Of a stretch of DNA of 64,000 nt, positions 54,261 through 63,275 are shown one piece after another. The notes below the pieces were generated by a model that was not told the DNA's origin, searched no databases, and was given only the letters and a program-made list of their open reading frames with translations. Origin of the DNA: Rippkaea orientalis PCC 8801 (lineage in GTDB: Bacteria > Cyanobacteriota > Cyanobacteriia > Cyanobacteriales > Microcystaceae); assembly GCF_000021805.1 (NCBI RefSeq), contig NC_011726.1, forward strand, positions 1,612,001-1,676,000, given 5' to 3'. Within the stretch, counting starts at the first letter, position 1. The number at the start of each line of letters is the position of its first letter. The position numbers and the translations under genes were made by a program.

Positions 54261-55490
54261 TTAAAGTAAATTATACTCTTTTAAACCTGATAATGCTGCA
54301 TCTATATCTAGGATTTTCTTTCCATTGCGGCTAATATTTTCTCCTTCTGATTTAACAGCAGCAATATAGGTTGAATTAACCGATTTTAGAGCATCAAACT
54401 GAGCAAAACTAATAAATAAATCATCTTTATCGCTGAGACAAAAAATATTTTTAGAGTCAGACAAACTGAAGATAATTGTATGTAGTGATGATCCCCAAGT
54501 ACCGACAATATATTTATGCTTATTTACTAAATATATCTGTTCTTGTAGAGTCAAATTTTCTGGATAAATAATAGCAAAATTACGTTCTCTTAATATATTT
54601 TCTAGTTGCTCTTCACCTAGAATTTGTCGGCAGTCTTTTTTTAGCCTAGTTCGAGACAAGTAAAGTGGTTGCTCAGTTTGTGTGACTTTATCGGGTAAGA
54701 GCTTTTGCGCTACTAACTCGGGAACAAGTTTATGACAGGCAAAAACCTCTCTTCTGTAAAAGCTCAGAGAAGGATAAGGAAAAACAATCTCTCCTAAGAT
54801 CACAGGCCTAGTCAACTCCAAGAATTGCTTAGAGTCTAAGTCAAGAACAGTCATAAATTCGTCAATGAAATTCCTAGAGATCTTTAAGTCATTAATAGAC
54901 TTAGCTTTACGAGGTTGTCCGATTACCAAAATCCCTAATTTTTCAGCTTGTTCTAAGTACCAAAGACGGCAAATTGATTCACAAAGAAAATGTCCATAGT
55001 GCAGTGTTATATTTTCTCCATACATAAATTTCTGATCAATCTTTTTTATTTTACTAGGATCAATAGATTGATGATTTAAAGACTTAAATCCCTTAGAATC
55101 TCTCTCAGATTTTGGAATACCTGGCATTTTAAATGTATTAATTCTTGAGCCATCTTTTAAATCATAAAAAGCTTTATATATAGGAACATAAAGGACATCT
55201 TTGACACTGATAGTATTGTCTAGAGGCAGTTGTTCACTATAGTTTATACTGTAATATTTTTCTTTAACTACTTTCAATTTATCAGGGTGATAATTTAAAA
55301 AATTGGTCTGGTATTTCCGTGAATATTTTTTTTCTATAGGATTGATTTTTAAGGATTTGTAATTATTTTCCCATTTACTTGATACTGAGTCTCTTATCCT
55401 TCTAGGAACAAATAGAGATTGGCTTTTTGATAAATATTTAGACAGATGGTAGGTTGCTACATCTAGTATTTTGTTGGTAATGCCTTCCAT
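54261..55490 (-). CDS. Family 61-like glycosyltransferase
   Basis: 409 residues of the DUF563/GT61 type. The central region has ITLHYGHFLCESICRLWYLE, where the HFLCE segment is a hallmark, then LYLSRTRLKKDCRQ and the C-terminal IVGTWGSSLHTIIF. It probably adds a sugar to a surface glycan. The gene is AT-rich and carries a 5' region with Lys/Tyr-rich sequence. It is downstream of ndhD on the same strand but 357 bases away. Confidence 0.85.
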   Translation of the reverse strand: MEGITNKILDVATYHLSKYLSKSQSLFVPRRIRDSVSSKWENNYKSLKINPIEKKYSRKYQTNFLNYHPDKLKVVKEKYYSINYSEQLPLDNTISVKDVLYVPIYKAFYDLKDGSRINTFKMPGIPKSERDSKGFKSLNHQSIDPSKIKKIDQKFMYGENITLHYGHFLCESICRLWYLEQAEKLGILVIGQPRKAKSINDLKISRNFIDEFMTVLDLDSKQFLELTRPVILGEIVFPYPSLSFYRREVFACHKLVPELVAQKLLPDKVTQTEQPLYLSRTRLKKDCRQILGEEQLENILRERNFAIIYPENLTLQEQIYLVNKHKYIVGTWGSSLHTIIFSLSDSKNIFCLSDKDDLFISFAQFDALKSVNSTYIAAVKSEGENISRNGKKILDIDAALSGLKEYNLL

Positions 55491-55846
55491 GGAAATTTTA
55501 AGATAAAATTAAGGCGCAATAAGATTCTAATATAAATTTTAGCCAATCTCAAGGTTCATGACAGCTTAATACAAAACTTTATATAAAAGAATAGATCTTG
55601 CCCAGATGAGCTTAAATTTACCATCGAAAGCTTAACTATCTAAACCAATAAATATAACTAATTTTTTTATTTTATTTCTATTTTTGTTGATTAATCTGAT
55701 AACGTTTAATTAATCTCCTAAGTATTTTTGGGGCATTTTTTTACTAATTTATACACAATCTCATCTCTTTTTCTCGCTAAGACTTGCGTAAATTTAATAA
55801 ACTAAGAATCCCCCGTCAAATTGCGTAGCAATTGACGGAGAGAGTG
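55491..55846. other. Gap between ndhD and GT61 genes
   Basis: 356 AT-rich bases. Besides the ndhD-proximal hairpin at 55813-55838 I see no gene or repeat. Confidence 0.5.
55813..55838 (-). terminator. Hairpin downstream of ndhD
   Basis: CCGTCAAATTGC pairs with GCAATTGACGG (one bulged base) around a GTA loop, starting 8 bases after the ndhD stop in the direction of transcription. The following minus-strand sequence is moderately T-rich. A plausible end for the ndhF-ndhD transcript. Confidence 0.55.
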
Positions 55847-57331
55847 TCAATTTGGCATAATCACCGCTACCTCAGACTGTCCGGTTAATAAAACCCCCAC
55901 TTGCGCTTCATTCCAACGCACCATCCAATGAGGTTGTATTCCCAAGACTACAATACAAATAGCTAACACTAGAGCGGGTAATCTTTCTGACCACAAAACA
56001 CGGGGTAATTCTGATAATTCGGAGGTCAAACGGCCAAAAAAGACGCGGTTAACCATTAATAGAAAATAAACTGCTGTTAACCCACTTCCAATTAAACACA
56101 ATAGAGTTGGCACAGGAAAGATGGGAAAACTCCCCCGAAAGACCAAAAATTCGGCAATAAACCCTACCATCCCTGGAATACCAGCACTAGCCATCACCCC
56201 TAAAATCATTAAACTTCCGGTGATGGGTAAACCCCGTTGCGGGTTCAATAACCCCCGTAAATAGTCAACATCCCGACTACCAGTTTTCTTGTAGACTGTT
56301 CCCACCAAGAGGAATAACATAGCTGAAATTAACCCGTGACTGACCATTTGGAACGTCGCTGCTGTCAGACTTAACTTAGTAGCAGCCGCAGCAGCGAGTA
56401 AAATATAAGCCATGTGAGCGATAGAAGAATAAGCGACCACTTTCTTCATGTCTTTCTGAATAATCGCACAACAAGCCCCATATAAGGCACTAATCGCCGC
56501 TAAAATCGCTAACCAGGGAGCAATAAACACCCAAGCATCGAAGAATAGGCCAACCCCAAAGCGCAATAAGCCGTAGGTTCCTAATTTTAATAAAATTCCG
56601 GCCAATACAACTGAAACCGGGGTAGATGCTTCAACGTGAGCATCGGGAAGCCAAGTATGGAAGGGAAAGATAGGAATTTTAATCCCTAACCCAATGAGCA
56701 AAGGAGCGAGTAAAAGTAATTGGGTCGATAGGGGTAAGCTATGGGAACGTAGAGGCTCATAATCAAAGGTAGATAGCCCAGAAAGCCATCCTAAGCCCAA
56801 AAATGACACTAAAATCAAAATTCCTGACAGAGCCGTGTAGAGCAGGAATTTCATGGCAGCATAGCCACGATTTGTCCCTCCCCAAATGGCAATCAGAAAA
56901 TAAAGGGGGATAATTTCTAACTCGAAAAACAGGAAAAATAGTAATAAATTTTGCGATAAAAATGCCCCGACAACTCCACTATTGAGGATTAAAAGTAGGG
57001 CATAATAAAACCGCGATCGCTCTATTGTTTTACTGCTACTGTAAATAACAATTAGCGTTAGTAAACTATTGAGAAAAATCAAAGGAAAAGACAGTCCATC
57101 AACCCCTAAATGATAACTCAACCCAATACTACTAATCCAAGGAATATACTCAGTCAACTGGATATGGGGGTTGCTAGGATCAAATTCAAAAGCGAGAACT
57201 AGCGTTAGTACAAATAATACACTAGCGATGACTAAACCGACAGAGCGACATCGAGCAGCATCTACTTTTCCTGGCCAAAAAGCTATCAAAATTGCACTAC
57301 TTAAGGGAATCCAAACCAGTAAACTGAGCAT
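55847..57331 (-). CDS. ndhD: NDH-1 subunit D (CO2-uptake type, likely NdhD4)
   Basis: Proton-pumping antiporter-like subunit of 494 residues with about 14 helices. Characteristic stretches are LLFFLFFELEIIPLYFLIAIWGG, FPFHTWLPDAHVEASTPVSV and KDMKKVVAYSSIAHMAY, with the helix-7/8 lysine and proline. Paired with NdhF and next to the ccm cluster, it fits the CO2-hydrating NDH-1 forms. Absence of a cupA/cupS gene downstream favours the D4/F4 (constitutive) set over D3/F3, though this is inference. Confidence 0.9.
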   Translation of the reverse strand: MLSLLVWIPLSSAILIAFWPGKVDAARCRSVGLVIASVLFVLTLVLAFEFDPSNPHIQLTEYIPWISSIGLSYHLGVDGLSFPLIFLNSLLTLIVIYSSSKTIERSRFYYALLLILNSGVVGAFLSQNLLLFFLFFELEIIPLYFLIAIWGGTNRGYAAMKFLLYTALSGILILVSFLGLGWLSGLSTFDYEPLRSHSLPLSTQLLLLAPLLIGLGIKIPIFPFHTWLPDAHVEASTPVSVVLAGILLKLGTYGLLRFGVGLFFDAWVFIAPWLAILAAISALYGACCAIIQKDMKKVVAYSSIAHMAYILLAAAAATKLSLTAATFQMVSHGLISAMLFLLVGTVYKKTGSRDVDYLRGLLNPQRGLPITGSLMILGVMASAGIPGMVGFIAEFLVFRGSFPIFPVPTLLCLIGSGLTAVYFLLMVNRVFFGRLTSELSELPRVLWSERLPALVLAICIVVLGIQPHWMVRWNEAQVGVLLTGQSEVAVIMPN

Positions 57332-57378
57332 AATTAATTTATTTTTCCTTTAATTTTTCAAGAATCAACTCTGTTAGG

Positions 57379-59274
57379 TCAAGAGATTAACGATGACCAA
57401 TACTCAATAATAATTGACCATTGACCACTGAGGACAAACCACATCAGTAAACTTACTCCAATCAAAATGGTTAAGACATAAAATTGCGATTGTCCCGACA
57501 CATTATATTTCAAAGCACTGCCACTAAAAATCGTTGCTAAACTCACTAAATTGACGATTCCATCGACTACATAGCGATCAAGCCAACCAATTAAACGCGA
57601 GATATTAGCGACTGCTGCAACAACCGTTACTGCATAAATTCGATCTAAATAAAAATCATAGGCCAATAAATCTTGGAAGATTCGCAGATACCGTTGAATT
57701 GTCCTTGTCCAAGGTCGTCGTACAGGAATCAATGTTCCGATTAAATAACCCAGAAACCCCGATAAAATTAATAAAGGAGTTGCCCATTCCATTAGGAAAC
57801 TGTCATTATTGGTTAAAGGAGCCACCGATGACAGCCAAAAAGACCAGCGAATGGGTGCTAGGGGTGCTAACAAAGTCGCCACGGTTAAAGCAACCATGGG
57901 AACCGCCATTGGCCAAAGAATTTCAGGGGTACGACGGGTTTTTTGTTGGGGTTGTCCTAAAAATACAGCCCGAAAAACACGGGTTAAATTCAACGCACAC
58001 AGGAAGTTGACAAATAGGATAATCCCGAACAACCATCCAGGCACGTTCAAAGATCCATCTAGCCATCGTTGCAATGTCCAAAACATCCCCATGGGCAGCA
58101 AGGCAATTAACCCCGCCGATCCCACCACAAAAGAGAGGGTTGTAGCGGGCATTCTTGACCAAATTCCCCCCATTTCCGTGATATTTTGATTGCTGGTGGT
58201 CATAATAATCGCTCCCGCACTCATAAAGAGTAAGGCTTTGGCGATCGCATGGGTAAACACCAGTAAAAACGCAATATCGACGTGACCCAATCCTACCGCG
58301 ATGAACACTAAACCGAGATAAGCACTCGTAGAATGACATAGTGCTCGTTTAATGTCAATTTGGGCTAAGGCAATTAAAGAAGCCCCGATCGCCGTTACTG
58401 ACCCCAAAATAATCAACGCATCAGAGGAAATAGGAGATAACGTAAATACGGGTTGCAATTTGATTAAAACATAGGCTCCTGCCGAAACAACCACCGAATT
58501 TCGCATAATTCCCGCCGGGTTAGGTCCTTCCATCGCTTCATCTAACCACAGGTTCAAAGGGAATTGAGCACATTTCCCGGTCGGACCGGCAATCAGAGAT
58601 AAACCCAATAAAGCTGCCGTCAGGGGAGCTAAATGAGCCGTATTTGCCCAATACCCCAGTTGAGAGAACGTTAACCCCTCTCCATAACTCGACAGTGCCA
58701 CTAACCCCATAAATAGGATAATATCTCCGACCCGTTTGGTTAAAAAGGCATCTCGCGCTGCTGTGACCACTAACGGTTGAGCGTACCAGAACCCGACTAA
58801 TAAATAGGTCGATAGCGTAAGAATTTCTAGTAAACCATAACTGAGTAACAGAGAGTCACTCAGGGCAATTCCCCCTAAAGCGGCTTCAAAAACCCCCATC
58901 AAGCCAAAAAACCGCGCTAACGCCCAATCTTTCTCTAAATAGCCCAAGGCATAAATTTGAGCTAAAAGACTAATTCCCATGATTAGTTCCAGGGCTCCTA
59001 AACTCACGGGAGATAATTCTATGGATAAGGATAAATCTAAATCCGCTACTTTAAGCCAATGAAAGATCAATTGATGGGAGGAATGTTGCCAAATGACGGC
59101 AAAAGCCACCGAACTATGAATGAAAGCGATCGCACTCATGAATAGGTTTAAATAGGCCGCTGGCCGAGGCCCTGTGCGACTAACAATTCCTAACGACCAA
59201 GGCAGGGTTAACAAAGCTCCTACTAACCCATAACATGGAATAAACCAACTACTTTGCTCAAGAAAATCATTCAT
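57379..59274 (-). CDS. ndhF: NDH-1 subunit F (CO2-uptake type, likely NdhF4)
   Basis: Antiporter-like subunit of 631 residues with about 16 helices. GPTGKCAQFPLNLWLDEAMEGPNPAGIMRNSVVVSAGAY is diagnostic of the CO2-uptake NdhF group, which differs from the respiratory form ([24 protein letters not shown]). The C-terminal amphipathic helix and final helix are present. It precedes ndhD by 47 bases in one transcript. The divergent ccm genes start 706 bases away. Confidence 0.9.
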   Translation of the reverse strand: MNDFLEQSSWFIPCYGLVGALLTLPWSLGIVSRTGPRPAAYLNLFMSAIAFIHSSVAFAVIWQHSSHQLIFHWLKVADLDLSLSIELSPVSLGALELIMGISLLAQIYALGYLEKDWALARFFGLMGVFEAALGGIALSDSLLLSYGLLEILTLSTYLLVGFWYAQPLVVTAARDAFLTKRVGDIILFMGLVALSSYGEGLTFSQLGYWANTAHLAPLTAALLGLSLIAGPTGKCAQFPLNLWLDEAMEGPNPAGIMRNSVVVSAGAYVLIKLQPVFTLSPISSDALIILGSVTAIGASLIALAQIDIKRALCHSTSAYLGLVFIAVGLGHVDIAFLLVFTHAIAKALLFMSAGAIIMTTSNQNITEMGGIWSRMPATTLSFVVGSAGLIALLPMGMFWTLQRWLDGSLNVPGWLFGIILFVNFLCALNLTRVFRAVFLGQPQQKTRRTPEILWPMAVPMVALTVATLLAPLAPIRWSFWLSSVAPLTNNDSFLMEWATPLLILSGFLGYLIGTLIPVRRPWTRTIQRYLRIFQDLLAYDFYLDRIYAVTVVAAVANISRLIGWLDRYVVDGIVNLVSLATIFSGSALKYNVSGQSQFYVLTILIGVSLLMWFVLSGQWSIIIEYWSSLIS

Positions 59275-59513
59275 GTAAAATCAAGGTAAAATTAAAAGTC
59301 TTTGTCTGAAAGAATGAACGGGTTAAGCAGCTATTTTTCGCATTAGGGATTAAAATAGGTGTAAAGTATTTATACCTAGTAAGTCCTAAGTTTGTCTTAT
59401 CAGTCCTCAAATGAGCGATCAATTCAATTAGGACAACCGACTTGAACTCAGACAAGCTACAATAGTAACTCGACGGTGTTGACCATCAAGCTAACCCTAG
59501 CTATTGTCAGCCA

Positions 59514-59542
59514 TTGAAAATTTAGTATGAAAAAATTATAAA
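59514..59542 (+). promoter_or_regulatory. Candidate ccm promoter
   Basis: TTGAAA (59514-59519) and TATAAA (59537-59542) with a 17-base spacer, pointing to ccmK2. Its leader would be about 430 bases. Other promoters nearer the gene cannot be excluded. Confidence 0.45.
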
Positions 59543-59861
59543 ACAGTTTACACCAATAGAGAAAGGACACGGCTATTGATGTTACCTGATCTTGAGGGAT
59601 TTTTCCTTAACCATTAACTTTCATTAACCATCAGATTAGAAAATATCATCGTGATTTATATTGTCAAAGAGGCCACCTTTCCCTATTCTTTTATATAGGT
59701 TGATAAGTTAGCCACCCCCGTCGGGGTCTTCTGGTGGGCTTGCATTGATATGTAGTCAGTCAAGACGAACAACCTAATTGATAGACTCACATCAAGTCTA
59801 TCCCCTAAGAGCTTGTTGTAAGACAAGGATAGCAGACCACCCACAAGACAAAAGGATTGCG

Positions 59862-59883
59862 CTAGGGAACCCTAGAACTAGGG
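59862..59883 (+). promoter_or_regulatory. Triple palindromic block CTAGGG-AA-CCCTAG-AA-CTAGGG
   Basis: Three alternating six-base arms separated by AA. The central CCCTAG can pair with either neighbour, which gives two mutually exclusive hairpins. It lies 96 bases before the ccmK2 ATG. It could be an operator or an RNA switch. Confidence 0.4.
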
Positions 59884-59979
59884 ATATTAAGCCTGAAAAG
59901 GGCAAAAAACTCCTAACAACCGTTAGGGGAGCTTCAATGTATACAGTTGTTTAGTTTGGCTTAAGCGAGGGAATCTACT

Positions 59980-60291
59980 ATGCCCATTGCCGTTGGAATG
60001 ATCGAAACTTTAGGGTTTCCTGCCGTTGTAGAAGCGGCAGATGCTATGGTCAAAGCTGCCCGTGTGACCTTAGTTGGGTATGAAAAAATTGGAAGCGGTC
60101 GCGTTACCGTCATTGTGCGAGGCGACGTTTCTGAAGTACAAGCATCGGTTTCTGCGGGAATTGACGCTGCTAACCGAGTTAATGGCGGTCAAGTCCTCTC
60201 AACCCATATTATCGCCCGTCCTCACGAAAACCTGGAATACGTTCTACCGATACGCTACACCGAGGAAGTAGAGCAATTCCGAGCCTATTAG
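59980..60291 (+). CDS. ccmK2: Carboxysome shell hexamer protein CcmK2
   Basis: BMC-H shell protein of 103 residues. It forms hexameric tiles of the carboxysome facet with a small central pore; the pore-loop region and the [14 protein letters not shown] motif are present. It ends ...EEVEQFRAY as in CcmK2. GAGGGA precedes the ATG. First of the ccm gene cluster. DNA is strongly similar to ccmK1. Confidence 0.95.
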   Translation: MPIAVGMIETLGFPAVVEAADAMVKAARVTLVGYEKIGSGRVTVIVRGDVSEVQASVSAGIDAANRVNGGQVLSTHIIARPHENLEYVLPIRYTEEVEQFRAY

Positions 60292-60298
60292 CAGTAAA

Positions 60299-60314
60299 CA
60301 GTCAACAGTGACTG
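60299..60314 (+). repeat. Small inverted repeat between ccmK2 and ccmK1
   Basis: CAGTCA-ACAG-TGACTG, a perfect six-base-pair stem just after the ccmK2 stop, with CAGT-type repetition following it. It may modulate the ratio of downstream expression. Confidence 0.5.
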
Positions 60315-60372
60315 AATAACTGATGACTGAAAAAAAACATCATTCAAATACCAAAATTAGGAGCCAAAATTC

Positions 60373-60708
60373 ATGTCAATTGCCGTTGGAATGGTAGAAA
60401 CCCTAGGTTTCCCCGCCGTCGTGGAAGCAGCCGATGCTATGGTCAAAGCTGCTCGTGTTACCTTAGTAGGATACGAAAAAATCGGAAGTGGTCGCGTTAC
60501 CGTAATTGTGCGCGGTGATGTGTCAGAAGTACAAGCCTCGGTTTCTGCCGGGATCGAGAATGCTGGCCGGGTCAACGGAGGACAAGTTCTCTCAACCCAC
60601 ATTATTGCCCGTCCCCACGAAAACCTAGAATACGTCTTACCCATTCGTTATACCGAAGCCGTAGAACAATTCCGCGAAAGCGTCAATCCTCCCCTAAGAC
60701 GAGTATAA
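60373..60708 (+). CDS. ccmK1: Carboxysome shell hexamer protein CcmK1
   Basis: BMC-H protein of 111 residues, nearly identical to CcmK2 for about 98 residues and with the longer C-terminal tail ([12 protein letters not shown]) that marks CcmK1. Forms shell hexamers with CcmK2. It starts 81 bases after ccmK2. Confidence 0.95.
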   Translation: MSIAVGMVETLGFPAVVEAADAMVKAARVTLVGYEKIGSGRVTVIVRGDVSEVQASVSAGIENAGRVNGGQVLSTHIIARPHENLEYVLPIRYTEAVEQFRESVNPPLRRV

Positions 60709-60731
60709 GAGACGATTCCTAATTAACCAGA

Positions 60732-61037
60732 ATGCAAATTGCCAAAGTACGAGGCACCGTCGTCAGTACCCACAAAACCCGTAGCTTAACAGGTGTTAAA
60801 TTGCTATTAATCGAGTTTATCGATGCCCAAGGTCAACCGGTACCCAAATACGAAGTAGCCGGAGATCTTGTCGGTGCGGGGTTAGACGAATGGGTGCTAG
60901 TATCTAGAGGAAGTGCTGCTCGCATCGAAGACGGACAAGAGAATCGTCCCCTTGATGCGATGGTAGTAGGAATTATTGATACCGTAACGGTAGAAAATCG
61001 TAAACTTTACAGCAAGAAAGACGAAGATCGCCGTTAA
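60732..61037 (+). CDS. ccmL: Carboxysome vertex protein CcmL
   Basis: 101-residue BMV (EutN/CcmL) pentamer that caps the twelve vertices of the shell. Starts MQIAKVRGTVVSTHKT and carries the conserved VAGDLVGAGLDEWVLVSRGSAAR. It follows ccmK1 by 23 bases. Confidence 0.96.
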   Translation: MQIAKVRGTVVSTHKTRSLTGVKLLLIEFIDAQGQPVPKYEVAGDLVGAGLDEWVLVSRGSAARIEDGQENRPLDAMVVGIIDTVTVENRKLYSKKDEDRR

Positions 61038-61138
61038 ACCCTTTTTACCCAAGTAACTCGACTTTAGCCAAGCTGAGTGAGTCCTTGACTTAGATGGGTA
61101 GTAATGGCTTGTTAACTATTTGGAGGACTGAAGTAGCA

Positions 61139-63139
61139 ATGGTAGTCCGCACAGCCGCGGCACCCCCGACTCCTTGGTCGAAAACCCTAGCCGAACCCCA
61201 AATTGATGAGAGTGCCTACGTCCATTCTTTCTCGAACGTCATTGGTGATGTCAAAGTGGGTGCTAATGTTCTGATTGCCCCAGGAACCTCGATTCGTGCC
61301 GATGAAGGAACCCCGTTTTCCATTGGAGAATCCACCAATATTCAAGATGGAGTGGTCATTCACGGTCTTGAACAAGGTCGGGTCGTAGGAGATGATGGTC
61401 AAGAATATTCGGTTTGGATCGGAAAACAGGCCTGTATTACCCACATGGCACTGATTCACGGTCCGGCTTATGTTGGGGATGGCTGCTTTATTGGCTTTCG
61501 CTCAACGGTATTTAACGCGAGAATTGGGCAAGGCTGTATTGTCATGATGCACGCCTTGATTCAAGATGTAGAGATTCCCCCAGGGAAATACGTTCCCTCG
61601 GGGGCTGTCATTACAAACCAACAACAGGCGGATCGTCTGCCTGATGTCACGGAGGGCGATCGCGCTTTCGCCCACCATGTCGTAAAAATCAACGAATCTC
61701 TGAGGGTGGGTTATCAGTGCGCTGAAAACAACGCCTGTATTATGCCCATTCGGGAGCAGTTGGAAAAGTCTATAAATGGCGTTAATGAGACTGATTATAG
61801 AAATTTGGTGACCAATATGAGTTTAAGTCCAGAAATTGTAACCCAAGTACGCTCGTTAATTTCCCAAGGCTATAGCATCGGGGCAGAACACGCCGATAAG
61901 CGTCGTTTTCGCGCCAAGTCTTGGACAACCTACGGAACCTTCAAAGGACGCGCTGATCAAGTATTAGCCTCCTTAGAAGCCTGTTTACAAGACTGTCAAG
62001 GGGAATATGTCCGTCTAATTGGGATTGATACCCAAGCCAAACGGCGCGTTCTCGAAGAAATCGTCCAACGGCCTGACGATACCCCCGGAACCCCCTCTCG
62101 AATCACCACCACCAAGAGCTATGGCAGCAACGGCCATAGCTCAAATAGTAGCAATGGCAATGGCCATGGTGGACTAGCCTCCGATGTGGTGTCCCAAGTT
62201 CGGGCTCTGATCCATCAAGGCTACAAAGTGGGAACCGAAGTGGCTAACCAACGCCGTTTTAAAACGGGTTCTTGGTTAACTGGCCCCGCTATTAGTAGTC
62301 AACGAGAAGCCGACGTAATACGGGCTTTAGACGGGATTATTGCTGAGCATGGTGGGGAGTATGTTCGCCTGATTGGAATCGACCCCAACGCTAAAAAACG
62401 GGTAGCTGAGGTGATTATTCACCGTCCAGGGGAAGGCTCGTCAGCCTCCTCTAATGGAGCAGCCCCTTCTGCTAGTTATGGTAATCGCTCTAGTGGCAGC
62501 AATGGCAGTTCTAGTGCGGGATTAAGTGCTGAAACCCTTAATCAAGTACGGGGTTTATTATCTCAAGGCTACAAAATCGGTACAGAACACGCTGATAAGC
62601 GTCGTTTTCGGACTAAATCTTGGCAAAGCTGCGCTCCCATTGATAGTAACCGCGAATCAGAAGTGATTGCCGCTTTAGAAGCTTGTTTAGCCGAACACCA
62701 CGGGGAATACGTTCAGTTGATTGGGATTGATACCCAAGCCAAACGCCGTGTCTTAGAAGCGATTATTCAACGTCCTGGAGAAGCCTCAAGCAATGGTGCT
62801 AGTCGTGCCTCTGCAACAGCAGCTACCCCAAGCTATTCTAATGGTGCGAGTCAAGCGAGTAACAATATTAGCCGCACGAATCTCGATTCTGATGCGATTA
62901 ACCAAGTGCGATCGCTACTTTCCCAAGGCTACAAAATTGGCACGGAACACGCTGATAAACGCCGTTTTCGGACTAAATCTTGGCAAAGTTGTCAACCCAT
63001 TGAGAGTACCCGCGAATCAGAAGTGATTGCCGCGCTAGAAGCCTGTTTAGCCGAACATCAAGGGGAATATGTGCGCTTACTCGGTATTGATACCGTAGCC
63101 AAACGCCGTGTTCTAGAAACCCTGATTCAACGTCCCTAA
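61139..63139 (+). CDS. ccmM: Carboxysome scaffold CcmM with gamma-carbonic-anhydrase domain and four SSUL repeats
   Basis: 666 residues. The N-terminal left-handed beta-helix has zinc-ligand histidines H75, H102 and H107, and the cysteine pair C194/C200. Four RuBisCO-binding SSUL modules follow at about 228-312, 346-430, 462-546 and 582-666, joined by Ser/Asn/Gly linkers. The start has GGAGG 12 bases upstream; an ATG at 61094 is less likely. An in-frame Met227 (GTG at codon 224 also) just before SSUL1 could initiate the short M35-like form. SSUL3 and SSUL4 are almost identical in DNA, indicating recent duplication. Confidence 0.96.
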   Translation: MVVRTAAAPPTPWSKTLAEPQIDESAYVHSFSNVIGDVKVGANVLIAPGTSIRADEGTPFSIGESTNIQDGVVIHGLEQGRVVGDDGQEYSVWIGKQACITHMALIHGPAYVGDGCFIGFRSTVFNARIGQGCIVMMHALIQDVEIPPGKYVPSGAVITNQQQADRLPDVTEGDRAFAHHVVKINESLRVGYQCAENNACIMPIREQLEKSINGVNETDYRNLVTNMSLSPEIVTQVRSLISQGYSIGAEHADKRRFRAKSWTTYGTFKGRADQVLASLEACLQDCQGEYVRLIGIDTQAKRRVLEEIVQRPDDTPGTPSRITTTKSYGSNGHSSNSSNGNGHGGLASDVVSQVRALIHQGYKVGTEVANQRRFKTGSWLTGPAISSQREADVIRALDGIIAEHGGEYVRLIGIDPNAKKRVAEVIIHRPGEGSSASSNGAAPSASYGNRSSGSNGSSSAGLSAETLNQVRGLLSQGYKIGTEHADKRRFRTKSWQSCAPIDSNRESEVIAALEACLAEHHGEYVQLIGIDTQAKRRVLEAIIQRPGEASSNGASRASATAATPSYSNGASQASNNISRTNLDSDAINQVRSLLSQGYKIGTEHADKRRFRTKSWQSCQPIESTRESEVIAALEACLAEHQGEYVRLLGIDTVAKRRVLETLIQRP

Positions 63140-63143
63140 TTCT

Positions 63144-63258
63144 AGTGAACAGTCATCTGTTATTAGGCAAGGGTGTCAGTGAACCATAGATAAAAGCGTA
63201 TACTTTCAATTCTTAACGCACGGATGCCTTAATCCCAGATAACAGGTGACTAATCACT
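63144..63258 (+). repeat. Imperfect 115-base inverted repeat between ccmM and ccmN
   Basis: AGTGAACAGTCATCTGTTAT (63144-63163) pairs with ATAACAGGTGACTAATCACT (63239-63258) apart from a few mismatches. Inside it, ATTAGGCA (63162-63169) and TGCCTTAAT (63225-63233) extend the stem. The element fills most of the gap between the genes. Confidence 0.55.
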
Positions 63259-63275
63259 CATTTTTCATTAAAAGT

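Larger units (their letters stand above)
59275..59979. other. Structured intergenic region between ndhF and ccmK2
   Basis: 705 bases with no gene. It contains the promoter candidate at 59514-59542 and, in the likely ccm leader, a series of hairpins: CCCCG-T-CGGGG (59716-59726), GATAGACT/AGTCTATC (59780-59802), CTTGT/ACAAG (59812-59827), the triple CTAGGG/CCCTAG block (59862-59883) and CCTAAC/GTTAGG (59912-59927). Confidence 0.6.
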
